Part shown: positions 1 through 6,460 of the stretch, one piece after another
How positions within the stretch are numbered: the stretch's first letter is position 1
Layout: each line of letters starts with the position of its first letter
Source: an uncultured Prevotella sp.
Lineage (GTDB): Bacteria; Bacteroidota; Bacteroidia; Bacteroidales; Bacteroidaceae
Length of the DNA: 6,578 nt
Direction: 5' to 3'
NCBI GenBank assembly: GCA_938018155.1
Contig: CALIIG010000114.1
Span: 1-6,578, forward strand
Notes under the pieces: generated by a model
What the model saw: the letters and a program-made list of their open reading frames with translations, nothing else
Databases searched by the model: none
Told to the model about the DNA's origin: nothing
Program-made: the position numbers and the translations under genes

Positions 1-629
1 AAGACGGAACTGTTCTCTTCGATAACGTAAACTTTAATATAGAGAAAGGTCAGAAAGTTGTTTTCTTAAGCCACAACCCAAAGGCCATGACCGCTCTGTT
101 TGAAATAATAAATGGCAACAGAGAACCAGAAGCAGGTACATACAAATGGGGCGTAACTATAACCACAGCATACCTGCCCCTTGATAACACCCCATTCTTT
201 AACTGCGACCTTAACCTTGTCGATTGGCTCAGCCAATACGGTCCAGGCAACGAGGTAACGATGAAAGCGTTCCTTGGTCGTATGCTTTTCCGTCAGGAAG
301 AAGTTGAGAAGAAGGTTAACGTTCTGTCGGGAGGTGAGAAAATGCGCTGTATGATTGCCCGCATGCAATTACAAAATGCCAACTGCCTCATTTTAGATAA
401 TCCAACCAACCACCTCGATATGGAGTCGATTCAGGCGTTTAACAATAATTTAATAGCGTTTAAAGGAAATATTCTTTTCTCAAGTCACGACTTGGAACTT
501 ATCAGTACAGTATCTAACCGTATTATAGAACTTACGCCTAATGGTATCATTGACAAGATGATACCATACGAGGAATACATTCACGATGAGCAAATAAAGG
601 AACAAAAGCTCAAAATGTATAATATGTAA
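1..629 (+). CDS. ABC-F family ATPase, C-terminal half (5' end outside window)
   Basis: The reading frame is open from the left edge (first whole codon at 3) to TAA at 627-629, giving 208 visible residues; the first ATG, at 87, is internal. This is the second nucleotide-binding domain of a soluble ABC-F protein, a family that acts on ribosomes and has no membrane segments. The ABC signature LSGGE (324-338), the Walker B region LILDNPTNHLD (387-419) and the H-loop histidine in SSHD (486-488) are clear, and PTNHLD is typical of ABC-F. Two key elements are altered. The Walker A position (69-92) reads SHNPKAMT, so the lysine is Met and the glycines are gone; the catalytic Glu after Walker B Asp is Asn (399-401). 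The domain resembles the YbiT branch, where full proteins run to about 530-540 residues. It lies 81 bases upstream of grpE. The exact role (translation factor or antibiotic protection) cannot be told. Confidence 0.88.
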   Translation, partial: DGTVLFDNVNFNIEKGQKVVFLSHNPKAMTALFEIINGNREPEAGTYKWGVTITTAYLPLDNTPFFNCDLNLVDWLSQYGPGNEVTMKAFLGRMLFRQEEVEKKVNVLSGGEKMRCMIARMQLQNANCLILDNPTNHLDMESIQAFNNNLIAFKGNILFSSHDLELISTVSNRIIELTPNGIIDKMIPYEEYIHDEQIKEQKLKMYNM

Positions 630-710
630 AAATAACAAAGTGGGTCATTAATAACATAATAAATGGCACACCTTTTGTAGGACTGACATAAAACACACAA
701 ATTACCTATT

Positions 711-1355
711 ATGACAGAGAAAGAAACAAAAGAGAAAAGGATAAAGGTTGAGGGCACACATACTTTACATGAGAAAGAGTGTAACAATGCTCATAAGAAC
801 CATGCTACACATGACGAAGAGGCTGCAGGAAACTATAACCATGACGAAGCATGTCAGGGCCATTGCGGTTCGTGTCATCAAGATGATGCAGCGCACGAAG
901 GCCATGAGAATGACATTAAGCAGAAAGTAACCGACGAACTTGACACTTTAAAAGATAAGTATTTACGCTCTGTAGCTGAGTTTGAGAACTACAAAAAGAG
1001 GACGCTTAAGGAAAAAGCTGACCTTATTTTAAATGGTAGTGAGAAAACTGTATCAACGATTCTTCCTGTTCTAGACGACTTTGAGCGTGCACTTGCTGAC
1101 AAAAGTGATGACCCAAAGGCGATAAAAGAGGGAGTAAGAATGATATATAATAAGTTCATTAAAATCCTTGAGAGTCTCGGCGTTAAGAAAATGGATACGA
1201 AAGATAAAGACTTCAATACCGATTACCATGAAGCCATAGCTATGGTTCCTGGCCTTGGCAACGACAAGAAAGGAAAGATAGTTGATTGTATCCAAACAGG
1301 CTATACCCTTAACGATAAGGTAATCCGTCACGCGAAAGTTGCAGTAGGACAATAA
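711..1355 (+). CDS. grpE: GrpE, nucleotide exchange factor for DnaK
   Basis: A 214-residue protein. GrpE releases ADP from cytoplasmic DnaK, allowing ATP to rebind and substrate to leave. Residues about 69-115 form the long dimerisation helix, with YLRSVAEFENYKKR; the family motif ILPVLDDFERAL spans 117-128. The C-terminal beta domain includes DYHEAIAMVP (171-180) and ends GYTLNDKVIRHAKVAVGQ, as in Bacteroidota GrpE. The unusual part is residues 17-65, which hold ten His and four Cys, including C48-x3-C52-x2-C55-H56; the usual GrpE N-terminus is a disordered Glu/Gln/Lys-rich tail. The ATG at 711 has an AT-rich leader and no Shine-Dalgarno, normal for this phylum. I see no CIRCE operator in the 81-base upstream gap and no convincing TTTG/TAnnTTTG promoter, so transcription may continue from the ABC-F gene. 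dnaJ follows after 64 bases, supporting a chaperone operon. Confidence 0.96.
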   Translation: MTEKETKEKRIKVEGTHTLHEKECNNAHKNHATHDEEAAGNYNHDEACQGHCGSCHQDDAAHEGHENDIKQKVTDELDTLKDKYLRSVAEFENYKKRTLKEKADLILNGSEKTVSTILPVLDDFERALADKSDDPKAIKEGVRMIYNKFIKILESLGVKKMDTKDKDFNTDYHEAIAMVPGLGNDKKGKIVDCIQTGYTLNDKVIRHAKVAVGQ

Positions 1356-1384
1356 GGTTTGCCATCCTTTTTAAAACCTTTTTT
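1354..1384 (+). terminator. Weak hairpin with T-tract between grpE and dnaJ
   Basis: A 7-base inverted repeat, AAGGTTT (1354-1360) with AAACCTT (1374-1380), encloses a 13-base loop and runs into a T-tract (1379-1384). The stem overlaps the grpE stop codon and has only two G-C pairs. It might partly terminate transcription or trim the mRNA between the two genes, but it is weak enough to be chance in AT-rich DNA. Confidence 0.25.
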
Positions 1385-1419
1385 CCAGAAATTAACTTAG
1401 TAAATATTGAAACGATAAA

Positions 1420-2595
1420 ATGGCAACCAAAAGGGATTATTATGAGGTGCTTGGTGTTGACAGAAGTGCTTCAGAAAATGATATAAAAATTGCTTACCGC
1501 AAATTAGCCATTAAATACCATCCTGATCGCAATCCAGGAGATAAGGAAGCTGAAAACAAATTTAAAGAAGCAGCTGAGGCTTACGAAGTTTTACACGATG
1601 CCGACAAGCGTGCACAATACGACCAGTTTGGCTTTGATGCACCACAAGGTGGCGGCTTTGGTGGTTTTGGAGCTGAGATGAATATGGACGATATTTTCTC
1701 TGCATTCGGCGATATTTTTGGAGGACGTGGCGGATTTGGAAATTTTAGCAGTTTTGGAGGCTTTGGAGGAGCACAAGGTGGTGCGCAACAGCGGGTGTTT
1801 CGCGGCGCGGATCTACGATTAAAGGTTAAACTATCTCTCCAAGATATCGCAAGCGGTGTAACCAAGAAATTTAAGGTTCGCGAAGACGTTACTTGCGAAA
1901 AGTGTAACGGCACAGGTGCCGAAAGCGGCAGTAAACCAGAGACATGTCCTACCTGCAAAGGCTCGGGTGTTGTAAACCGCACCGTAAAATCGATGTTTGG
2001 TATAATGACCACACAATCGGAATGCCCCACATGTCATGGGGAAGGTACCATTATTAAAAATAAATGCGAGGCTTGTGATGGAAGTGGCATTGTGAAAGGT
2101 GAAAAGGTGATCGAAATAAATATACCTGCAGGAGTAGAAGAAGGTATGGTTGTTAACGTTCACGGCAAAGGCAATGCAGGTCCTCATAACGGAGTCCCTG
2201 GCGATATTCAGGTACTGGTTGAAGAAGAAAAAGACGAAATTTTCATTCGCGATAAGCAAGATATCATCTATAATTTGCTCCTCGATTTCCCTACGGCAGC
2301 TTTAGGTGGCGAAGCCGAGATTCCAACAATTGACAATAAAAATATAAAACTTAAGATTGAACCAGGAACTCAACCTGGAAAAACAGTTCGCTTACGTGGT
2401 AAGGGTTTACCAGCCATTAAGGGATATGGTTCGGGCATTGGCGATTTAATTGTCAATATGAGCGTCTTTGTTCCTAAGACTCTATCAAAAGAAGAACATA
2501 AACATATCGAAGAAATGAAAAATAGCGATAACTTTAAAGGAGACACTGCCACAAAGAAAAGCATCTTCGAGAAATTTAGAAACTATTTTAATTAG
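1420..2595 (+). CDS. dnaJ: DnaJ, Hsp40 co-chaperone (class A)
   Basis: A 391-residue class A J-protein (the E. coli protein has 376), complete and intact. It delivers unfolded clients to cytoplasmic DnaK and stimulates its ATPase. The J domain covers about 5-70, with the essential HPD at 34-36. A Gly/Phe-rich linker follows (about 77-124) and includes two DIF motifs, at 91-93 and 98-100. Four CxxCxGxG zinc repeats place cysteines at 159/162, 176/179, 202/205 and 216/219, so both zinc sites are complete. Client-binding beta domains follow, and a C-terminal segment ends [13 protein letters not shown]. The ATG at 1420 fits the family start ([12 protein letters not shown]). It lies 64 bases after grpE, its functional partner, and is closed by a strong terminator. 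dnaK is not adjacent. Long open frames on the opposite strand here are by-products of the Gly-rich codons. Confidence 0.98.
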   Translation: MATKRDYYEVLGVDRSASENDIKIAYRKLAIKYHPDRNPGDKEAENKFKEAAEAYEVLHDADKRAQYDQFGFDAPQGGGFGGFGAEMNMDDIFSAFGDIFGGRGGFGNFSSFGGFGGAQGGAQQRVFRGADLRLKVKLSLQDIASGVTKKFKVREDVTCEKCNGTGAESGSKPETCPTCKGSGVVNRTVKSMFGIMTTQSECPTCHGEGTIIKNKCEACDGSGIVKGEKVIEINIPAGVEEGMVVNVHGKGNAGPHNGVPGDIQVLVEEEKDEIFIRDKQDIIYNLLLDFPTAALGGEAEIPTIDNKNIKLKIEPGTQPGKTVRLRGKGLPAIKGYGSGIGDLIVNMSVFVPKTLSKEEHKHIEEMKNSDNFKGDTATKKSIFEKFRNYFN

Positions 2596-2621
2596 AATCT
2601 ATTAGATATTTAGAAGAAAGT

Positions 2622-2670
2622 TAAGTCAGTCAATCATTTGAACCATCAGATGAATTGACTGGCTTATTTT
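2622..2670 (+). terminator. Strong intrinsic terminator after dnaJ
   Basis: The left outer arm at 2622-2633 (TAAGTCAGTCAA) pairs with 2655-2666 (TTGACTGGCTTA), all twelve positions with one G-U. After a single bulged A at 2654 the stem continues as TCATTTG (2634-2640) with CAGATGA (2647-2653), seven pairs with one G-U. The loop is AACCAT. Four Ts follow (2667-2670). This 19-pair stem sits 26 bases after the dnaJ stop and should end the grpE-dnaJ transcript. Confidence 0.8.
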
Positions 2671-2687
2671 CATTATACATTATAAAA

Positions 2688-3974
2688 ATGACTTATCAGG
2701 AAACTGTACAATATTTATTTAACAGTACACCCGTCTTCGAACATGTTGGTGCCACTGCTTACAAACCCGGACTATATACAATCCATAAACTCGACGAATA
2801 TTTTGGTCACCCTCATGCCAGCTACAAAACAATTCATGTAGCTGGGACAAACGGCAAAGGATCGTGTTCGCATACCCTTGCTGCCGTTCTCCAAAGTGCC
2901 GGATATAAGGTAGGCTTATATACATCGCCACACCTCGTCGACTTCAGAGAACGAATCCGTGTAAATGGAGAGCCTATATCAGAGCAACGTGTAATAGAAT
3001 TTGTTAAAAACGAGCGCGATTTCTTTGAGACATTGCACCCTTCATTCTTTGAATTGACAACAGCCCTGGCCTTTTTGTATTTTAAAGAGCAACAGGTTGA
3101 TGTGGCTGTTATTGAAGTGGGATTAGGAGGAAGACTCGACAGTACAAACATTATTACCCCCACATTATCTATAATTACAAACATCAGTTTTGACCACACG
3201 CAATTCCTTGGCAACACCCTTGCTCTTATTGCAGGAGAAAAAGCAGGAATCATCAAGCAGGGAATACCTGTTGTTGTTGGTGAAACTGTGCCAGAAACTC
3301 GCCCCATATTTAAACAAAAGGCAGTAGAATGTAATGCCCCCATCATCTTTGCCGTAGAAGAGCCAGAGGTTATTTCGTCATATTCCTGCCCTACTGGTGG
3401 GTGTGATTACACAACCCGACATTTCGGAAAATTGCATGGCGAGTTAGGCGGCAACTATCAGGAACGGAATACTAATACCGTATTGAAAGCCATTATATTA
3501 TTACGGAAAACCTTTAATATCTCACATGATAATGTAGAAGAAGGCTTTAAGGATGTTACAAAACTAACCAGATTGCACGGCCGCTGGGAACAATTACGTA
3601 CCGCTCCACTCGTTATTTGCGACACAGGACATAACGTAGCAGGATGGCAATGGTTGGCACCACAAATTAAATCGATAGAATGCCGAAACCTCCGAATCGT
3701 ATTCGGGATGGTAGACGACAAGGATCTTAACACGGTAATGAGCCTTTTACCCAAGAATGCAATATATTATTGGACGCAGGCATCAACAAAACGAGCTATT
3801 CCCGTGGATATCATTGCAAGAACAGGAGAGGCGCATCATTTATCAGGAACGAAATACACAAGTGTAGCTGACGCTTATCAGAAAACTATTTCGGAAGCAA
3901 CAAATAATGACTTTATATTTATTGGCGGCTCCAGTTATATTGTTGCCGACCTACTTGCATTAAATGTTTTTTAA
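2688..3974 (+). CDS. folC: FolC, bifunctional dihydrofolate synthase / folylpolyglutamate synthase
   Basis: A 428-residue Mur-ligase-type enzyme (E. coli FolC has 422). The family adds glutamate to dihydropteroate and further glutamates to folates, using ATP, in the cytoplasm. The P-loop GTNGKGS is at residues 53-59, followed by the folate-binding region with LYTSPHLVDFRERI. Next come the central ATPase motifs VGLGGRLDSTN and SFDHTQFLG, then GEKAGIIK. The C-terminal ligase domain has LHGRWE, ICDTGHNVAGW and FIGGSSYIVADLL. I chose the ATG at 2688: the frame stays open back to a TTG at 2655, but that TTG and the next codons lie in the right arm of the dnaJ terminator, and the extra 11 residues are not family-like. 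Whether it makes dihydrofolate, only polyglutamates, or both cannot be read directly; a single copy of this type is usually bifunctional. It shows no functional link to its neighbours. Confidence 0.95.
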   Translation: MTYQETVQYLFNSTPVFEHVGATAYKPGLYTIHKLDEYFGHPHASYKTIHVAGTNGKGSCSHTLAAVLQSAGYKVGLYTSPHLVDFRERIRVNGEPISEQRVIEFVKNERDFFETLHPSFFELTTALAFLYFKEQQVDVAVIEVGLGGRLDSTNIITPTLSIITNISFDHTQFLGNTLALIAGEKAGIIKQGIPVVVGETVPETRPIFKQKAVECNAPIIFAVEEPEVISSYSCPTGGCDYTTRHFGKLHGELGGNYQERNTNTVLKAIILLRKTFNISHDNVEEGFKDVTKLTRLHGRWEQLRTAPLVICDTGHNVAGWQWLAPQIKSIECRNLRIVFGMVDDKDLNTVMSLLPKNAIYYWTQASTKRAIPVDIIARTGEAHHLSGTKYTSVADAYQKTISEATNNDFIFIGGSSYIVADLLALNVF

Positions 3975-4006
3975 CATTTCAAGCTTTAATTATTTATAAG
4001 TTTTAT

Positions 4007-4038
4007 TTTGCAGTTATCGTTTATTTTTCTTTACTTTG
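4007..4038 (+). promoter_or_regulatory. Bacteroidota-type promoter upstream of galM
   Basis: TTTG at 4007-4010 (within ATTTTG) and TTACTTTG at 4031-4038 are separated by 20 bases. This matches the Bacteroidota primary sigma factor pattern, TTTG - 19 to 21 bases - TAnnTTTG, with one mismatch in the -7 box (T for A at its second base). Transcription would begin near 4043-4047, leaving a leader of about 25-30 bases before the galM ATG. I saw no clear operator repeat. Confidence 0.6.
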
Positions 4039-4072
4039 CAAATATCAAGATGATAACTAAAAACTTACTCAC

Positions 4073-5164
4073 ATGACGAACACTGCAGAAACACCAAACG
4101 CATGTGGTCTGAAGCGAGAAGACTTTCAGACTACGATCAATAAAAAAAAGACCGATCTTTTTATTTTACGTAACGCCCAAGGCAATGAAGTTGCCATCAC
4201 GAACTACGGAGGGGCTATTGTTGCCATTATGGTTCCTGACAAGAACGGCAATAGGGCAAACGTTATTATGGGGCATGACAACATCGAAGATGTTATTAAT
4301 TCGCCCGAACCTTACCTTTCAAGAATCATAGGACGATATGGTAATCGAATTGCTAAGGGAAAATTCACACTTCGTGGCAAAGAATACTGCGTACCAGTAA
4401 ACAATGGTCCAAACTCGTTACATGGAGGTAAAAAGGGATTTAACGACCGTGTGTGGGATGCAGAATTGATGAACGAAAAAACTTTAGTGTTACATTATAT
4501 CTCGGCCTACGGCGAAGAAGGTTACACAGGCGAACTTAAAATAACCGTTGAATATACATGGACGGATAACAACGACCTTCAAATATTTTACCTTGCATGT
4601 ACCAATAAGCAAACCATTCTTAATCTTACACATCATGGTTTCTTTGCATTAGCAGGTATAAATAACCCTACCCCAACCATTGATAATGTAGATTTGGAGC
4701 TTAATGCCAATTATTATCTACCCATAGATGAAACATCAATTCCAACAGGAGAAATAAGAATGGTTGAAGGAACACCATTCGATTTCAGAACTGCAAAACC
4801 TATTGGTAGAGATATCGAGGCTGAAGATATACAAATTAAAAATGGTTCAGGATATGACCATTGTTTTGTTTTGAACAAGAAAGAAGAAGGGGAGCTGAGT
4901 CTTGCAGCCAAAGTTCATGAACCTTTAAGTGGACGAACCATGGATGTTTATACCACAGAGCCAGGAGTTCAATTATACACAGGCAACTTTTTAAATGGAA
5001 TAAAAGGGAACCATGGTGCAACATATCCACGACGTTCAGCCATTTGTTTAGAGTGTCAACACTTCCCCGACACTCCAAATCATCCTTATTTCCCATCAGT
5101 TACTCTAAGTCCTGGAGAACAATATAAGCAAACAACAATATATCATTTTGGTGTAAGTAAATAA
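4073..5164 (+). CDS. galM: Aldose 1-epimerase (galactose mutarotase)
   Basis: A 363-residue GalM-family enzyme that interconverts the beta and alpha anomers of galactose (and glucose), supplying the alpha form to galactokinase. Family landmarks are present in order: GRYGNRI (87-93, with the sugar-binding N91-R92), SLHGG with H117, NLTHHGFFALAG (184-195) with H188 at the second catalytic histidine position, GYDHCFVL, and LECQHFPD with the catalytic base E327. The usual form of the third motif is NLTNHSYFNLAG; the variant here keeps the catalytic His and resembles what I recall of Prevotella homologues. The N-terminus (MTNTAETPNAC...) has no hydrophobic stretch, so no signal peptide or lipoprotein signal; the protein should be cytoplasmic, unlike some Bacteroides copies annotated as precursors. 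A promoter lies just upstream, and galK follows closely, supporting a galactose operon. Confidence 0.95.
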   Translation: MTNTAETPNACGLKREDFQTTINKKKTDLFILRNAQGNEVAITNYGGAIVAIMVPDKNGNRANVIMGHDNIEDVINSPEPYLSRIIGRYGNRIAKGKFTLRGKEYCVPVNNGPNSLHGGKKGFNDRVWDAELMNEKTLVLHYISAYGEEGYTGELKITVEYTWTDNNDLQIFYLACTNKQTILNLTHHGFFALAGINNPTPTIDNVDLELNANYYLPIDETSIPTGEIRMVEGTPFDFRTAKPIGRDIEAEDIQIKNGSGYDHCFVLNKKEEGELSLAAKVHEPLSGRTMDVYTTEPGVQLYTGNFLNGIKGNHGATYPRRSAICLECQHFPDTPNHPYFPSVTLSPGEQYKQTTIYHFGVSK

Positions 5165-5225
5165 TTAAACTATTAAAAGCTACACCTTAATTAATATGAA
5201 CCAAATAACCTTTAAACCCAAAAAC

Positions 5226-6386
5226 ATGGATATAAATTTTGTAAGAAGCCGCTTTATAAAGCACTTTGATGGTAAAACCGGGAACATTTATGCCTCTCCT
5301 GGGCGTATAAACCTCATTGGTGAACATACCGATTACAATGGGGGTTTTGTATTTCCAGGAGCTGTTGAACAAGGAATTATGGTTGAAATTCGTCCCAATG
5401 GTCATCAAAGTTGCAATATATACTCAATAGATCTAAAAGATATGTGCCATTTTAAACTGGACGATCCGAAAGGTCCGGACGCAACATGGGCACGATATAT
5501 CTTTGGTATTTGTAAAGAAATGATGGCACTTGGGGTTGACGTCAAACCATTTAACGCCGCATTTGCTGGCGATGTTCCATTAGGAGCTGGAATGTCTTCG
5601 AGCGCGGCTCTTGAATGCTGTTTTGGATTTGCCTTAAACGACCTGTTTGGAAACGACAAAATTTCAAAATGGGATATTGCATTAGCTGGTCAGGCAACAG
5701 AGCATAAATACGTTGGTGTAAATTGTGGCATAATGGACCAGTTTGCATCAGTGTTCGGACAGAAGGGAAAATTAATGCGATTAGACTGTCGTAGTCGCGA
5801 GTTCGAATACTACCCATGGGAGCCCAAAGGCTATAAACTTGTACTGCTCAATTCAAAAGTAAAGCACGAGCTTGTTGGTTCGCCTTATAATGATAGACGC
5901 AAATCGTGTGAGAACGTAGTTAAAGCTTTGGATGAACATTTCCCTGATCGTAAATTTGAAACTCTACGCGATGCTACATGGGAAGACTTAGAAGCTGTTA
6001 AGCCAAAGGTATCAGAAGAAGACTATAAACGCGCTCATTATGTCTTAGGTGAGAAAGACAGAGTACTGGCTGTTTGCGAAGCCTTGGAAAAGGGAAACTA
6101 CGAAGTTGTAGGCCAAAAGATGTATGAGACCCACGAGGGACTTAGTAAGGAATACGAAGTGAGTTGTGAAGAGCTTGATTTCTTAAATCACTTGGCAAAA
6201 GAAAATGGGGTAACAGGCAGTAGAATCATGGGAGGTGGTTTCGGAGGTTGCACCATAAACCTTGTTAAAGAAGAGTTGTACGACAAGTTTATTACAGACG
6301 CAAAGGCTAAGTTTGCAGTAAAATATGGTCATGAACCAGTATCAATTGATGTTATCATTAGTGACGGTTCTCGTCGGATTTGCTAA
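5226..6386 (+). CDS. galK: Galactokinase
   Basis: A GHMP-family kinase of 386 residues from this start (E. coli GalK has 382). It phosphorylates alpha-D-galactose to galactose 1-phosphate using ATP, the first committed Leloir step. The galactokinase signature GRINLIGEHTDYNGG is at residues 26-40, with R27, E33, H34 and D36. The ATP-binding GHMP motif LGAGMSSSAALE is at 119-130, the catalytic base D171 is in MDQFASVFG, and the third motif GGGFGGC is at 336-342. An upstream in-frame ATG at 5196 would add ten residues (MNQITFKPKN). I prefer 5226 because homologues I recall begin with an MDI-x-x-VRSRF-like sequence and the A-rich stretch just before it is typical of Bacteroidota starts; the choice is not certain. 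The gene is 61 bases after galM (31 from the earlier ATG) and is probably co-transcribed. galT and galE are not nearby. Confidence 0.96.
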   Translation: MDINFVRSRFIKHFDGKTGNIYASPGRINLIGEHTDYNGGFVFPGAVEQGIMVEIRPNGHQSCNIYSIDLKDMCHFKLDDPKGPDATWARYIFGICKEMMALGVDVKPFNAAFAGDVPLGAGMSSSAALECCFGFALNDLFGNDKISKWDIALAGQATEHKYVGVNCGIMDQFASVFGQKGKLMRLDCRSREFEYYPWEPKGYKLVLLNSKVKHELVGSPYNDRRKSCENVVKALDEHFPDRKFETLRDATWEDLEAVKPKVSEEDYKRAHYVLGEKDRVLAVCEALEKGNYEVVGQKMYETHEGLSKEYEVSCEELDFLNHLAKENGVTGSRIMGGGFGGCTINLVKEELYDKFITDAKAKFAVKYGHEPVSIDVIISDGSRRIC

Positions 6387-6414
6387 TACAAAACAACATT
6401 AAAGAGTGTAAAGT

Positions 6415-6460
6415 AAACTGTGTCAGGCTACAATAAGAAATGGTCTGACACAGTTTTTTT
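6415..6460 (+). terminator. Hairpin with seven-T tract between galK and the transposase
   Basis: AAACTGTGTCAG (6415-6426) pairs perfectly with CTGACACAGTTT (6445-6456). The stem can extend four more pairs (6427-6430 with 6441-6444, two of them G-U), leaving a loop of ten bases. The right arm runs into seven Ts (6454-6460), and the transposase ATG follows at 6461 with no gap. It has the form of an intrinsic terminator and would end galM-galK transcripts. Since it probably lies inside the insertion sequence, it may also shield the transposase from outside transcription. Confidence 0.75.

Noticed and set aside
630..710. Promoter or heat-shock operator upstream of grpE
   Set aside because: TTTTG occurs at 673-677 but nothing like TAnnTTTG lies 19-21 bases further on, and there is no CIRCE-type inverted repeat or terminator hairpin.
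1581..2030. A 149-codon open frame on the minus strand inside dnaJ
   Set aside because: It is antisense to the Gly/Phe-rich and zinc-finger part of an intact dnaJ; its Pro-rich product is what reversed Gly codons give, and it resembles no family I know.
2655..2687. TTG start giving an 11-residue longer FolC
   Set aside because: The codons fall in the right arm of the dnaJ terminator and its T-tract, and the extra residues are not family-like; ATG 2688 is better.
2834..3346. A 170-codon open frame on the minus strand inside folC
   Set aside because: It lies entirely within an intact, clearly recognisable folC and its product shows no domain; treated as a chance antisense frame.
3962..3979. 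Inverted repeat AAATGTT / AACATTT at the end of folC as a terminator
   Set aside because: Only 7 pairs, six of them A-T, overlapping the stop codon, and no T-tract follows; too weak to call in AT-rich DNA.
4622..4657. Variant GalM active-site motif NLTHHGFFALAG as a sign of a changed enzyme
   Set aside because: The catalytic His (H188), H117 and E327 are all kept, and the variant resembles what I recall from Prevotella homologues, so it is probably lineage-typical.
5146..5178. Separate promoter for galK at the end of galM
   Set aside because: TTTTG at 5146-5150 is not followed by a -7 box at the right distance, so co-transcription from the galM promoter is simpler.
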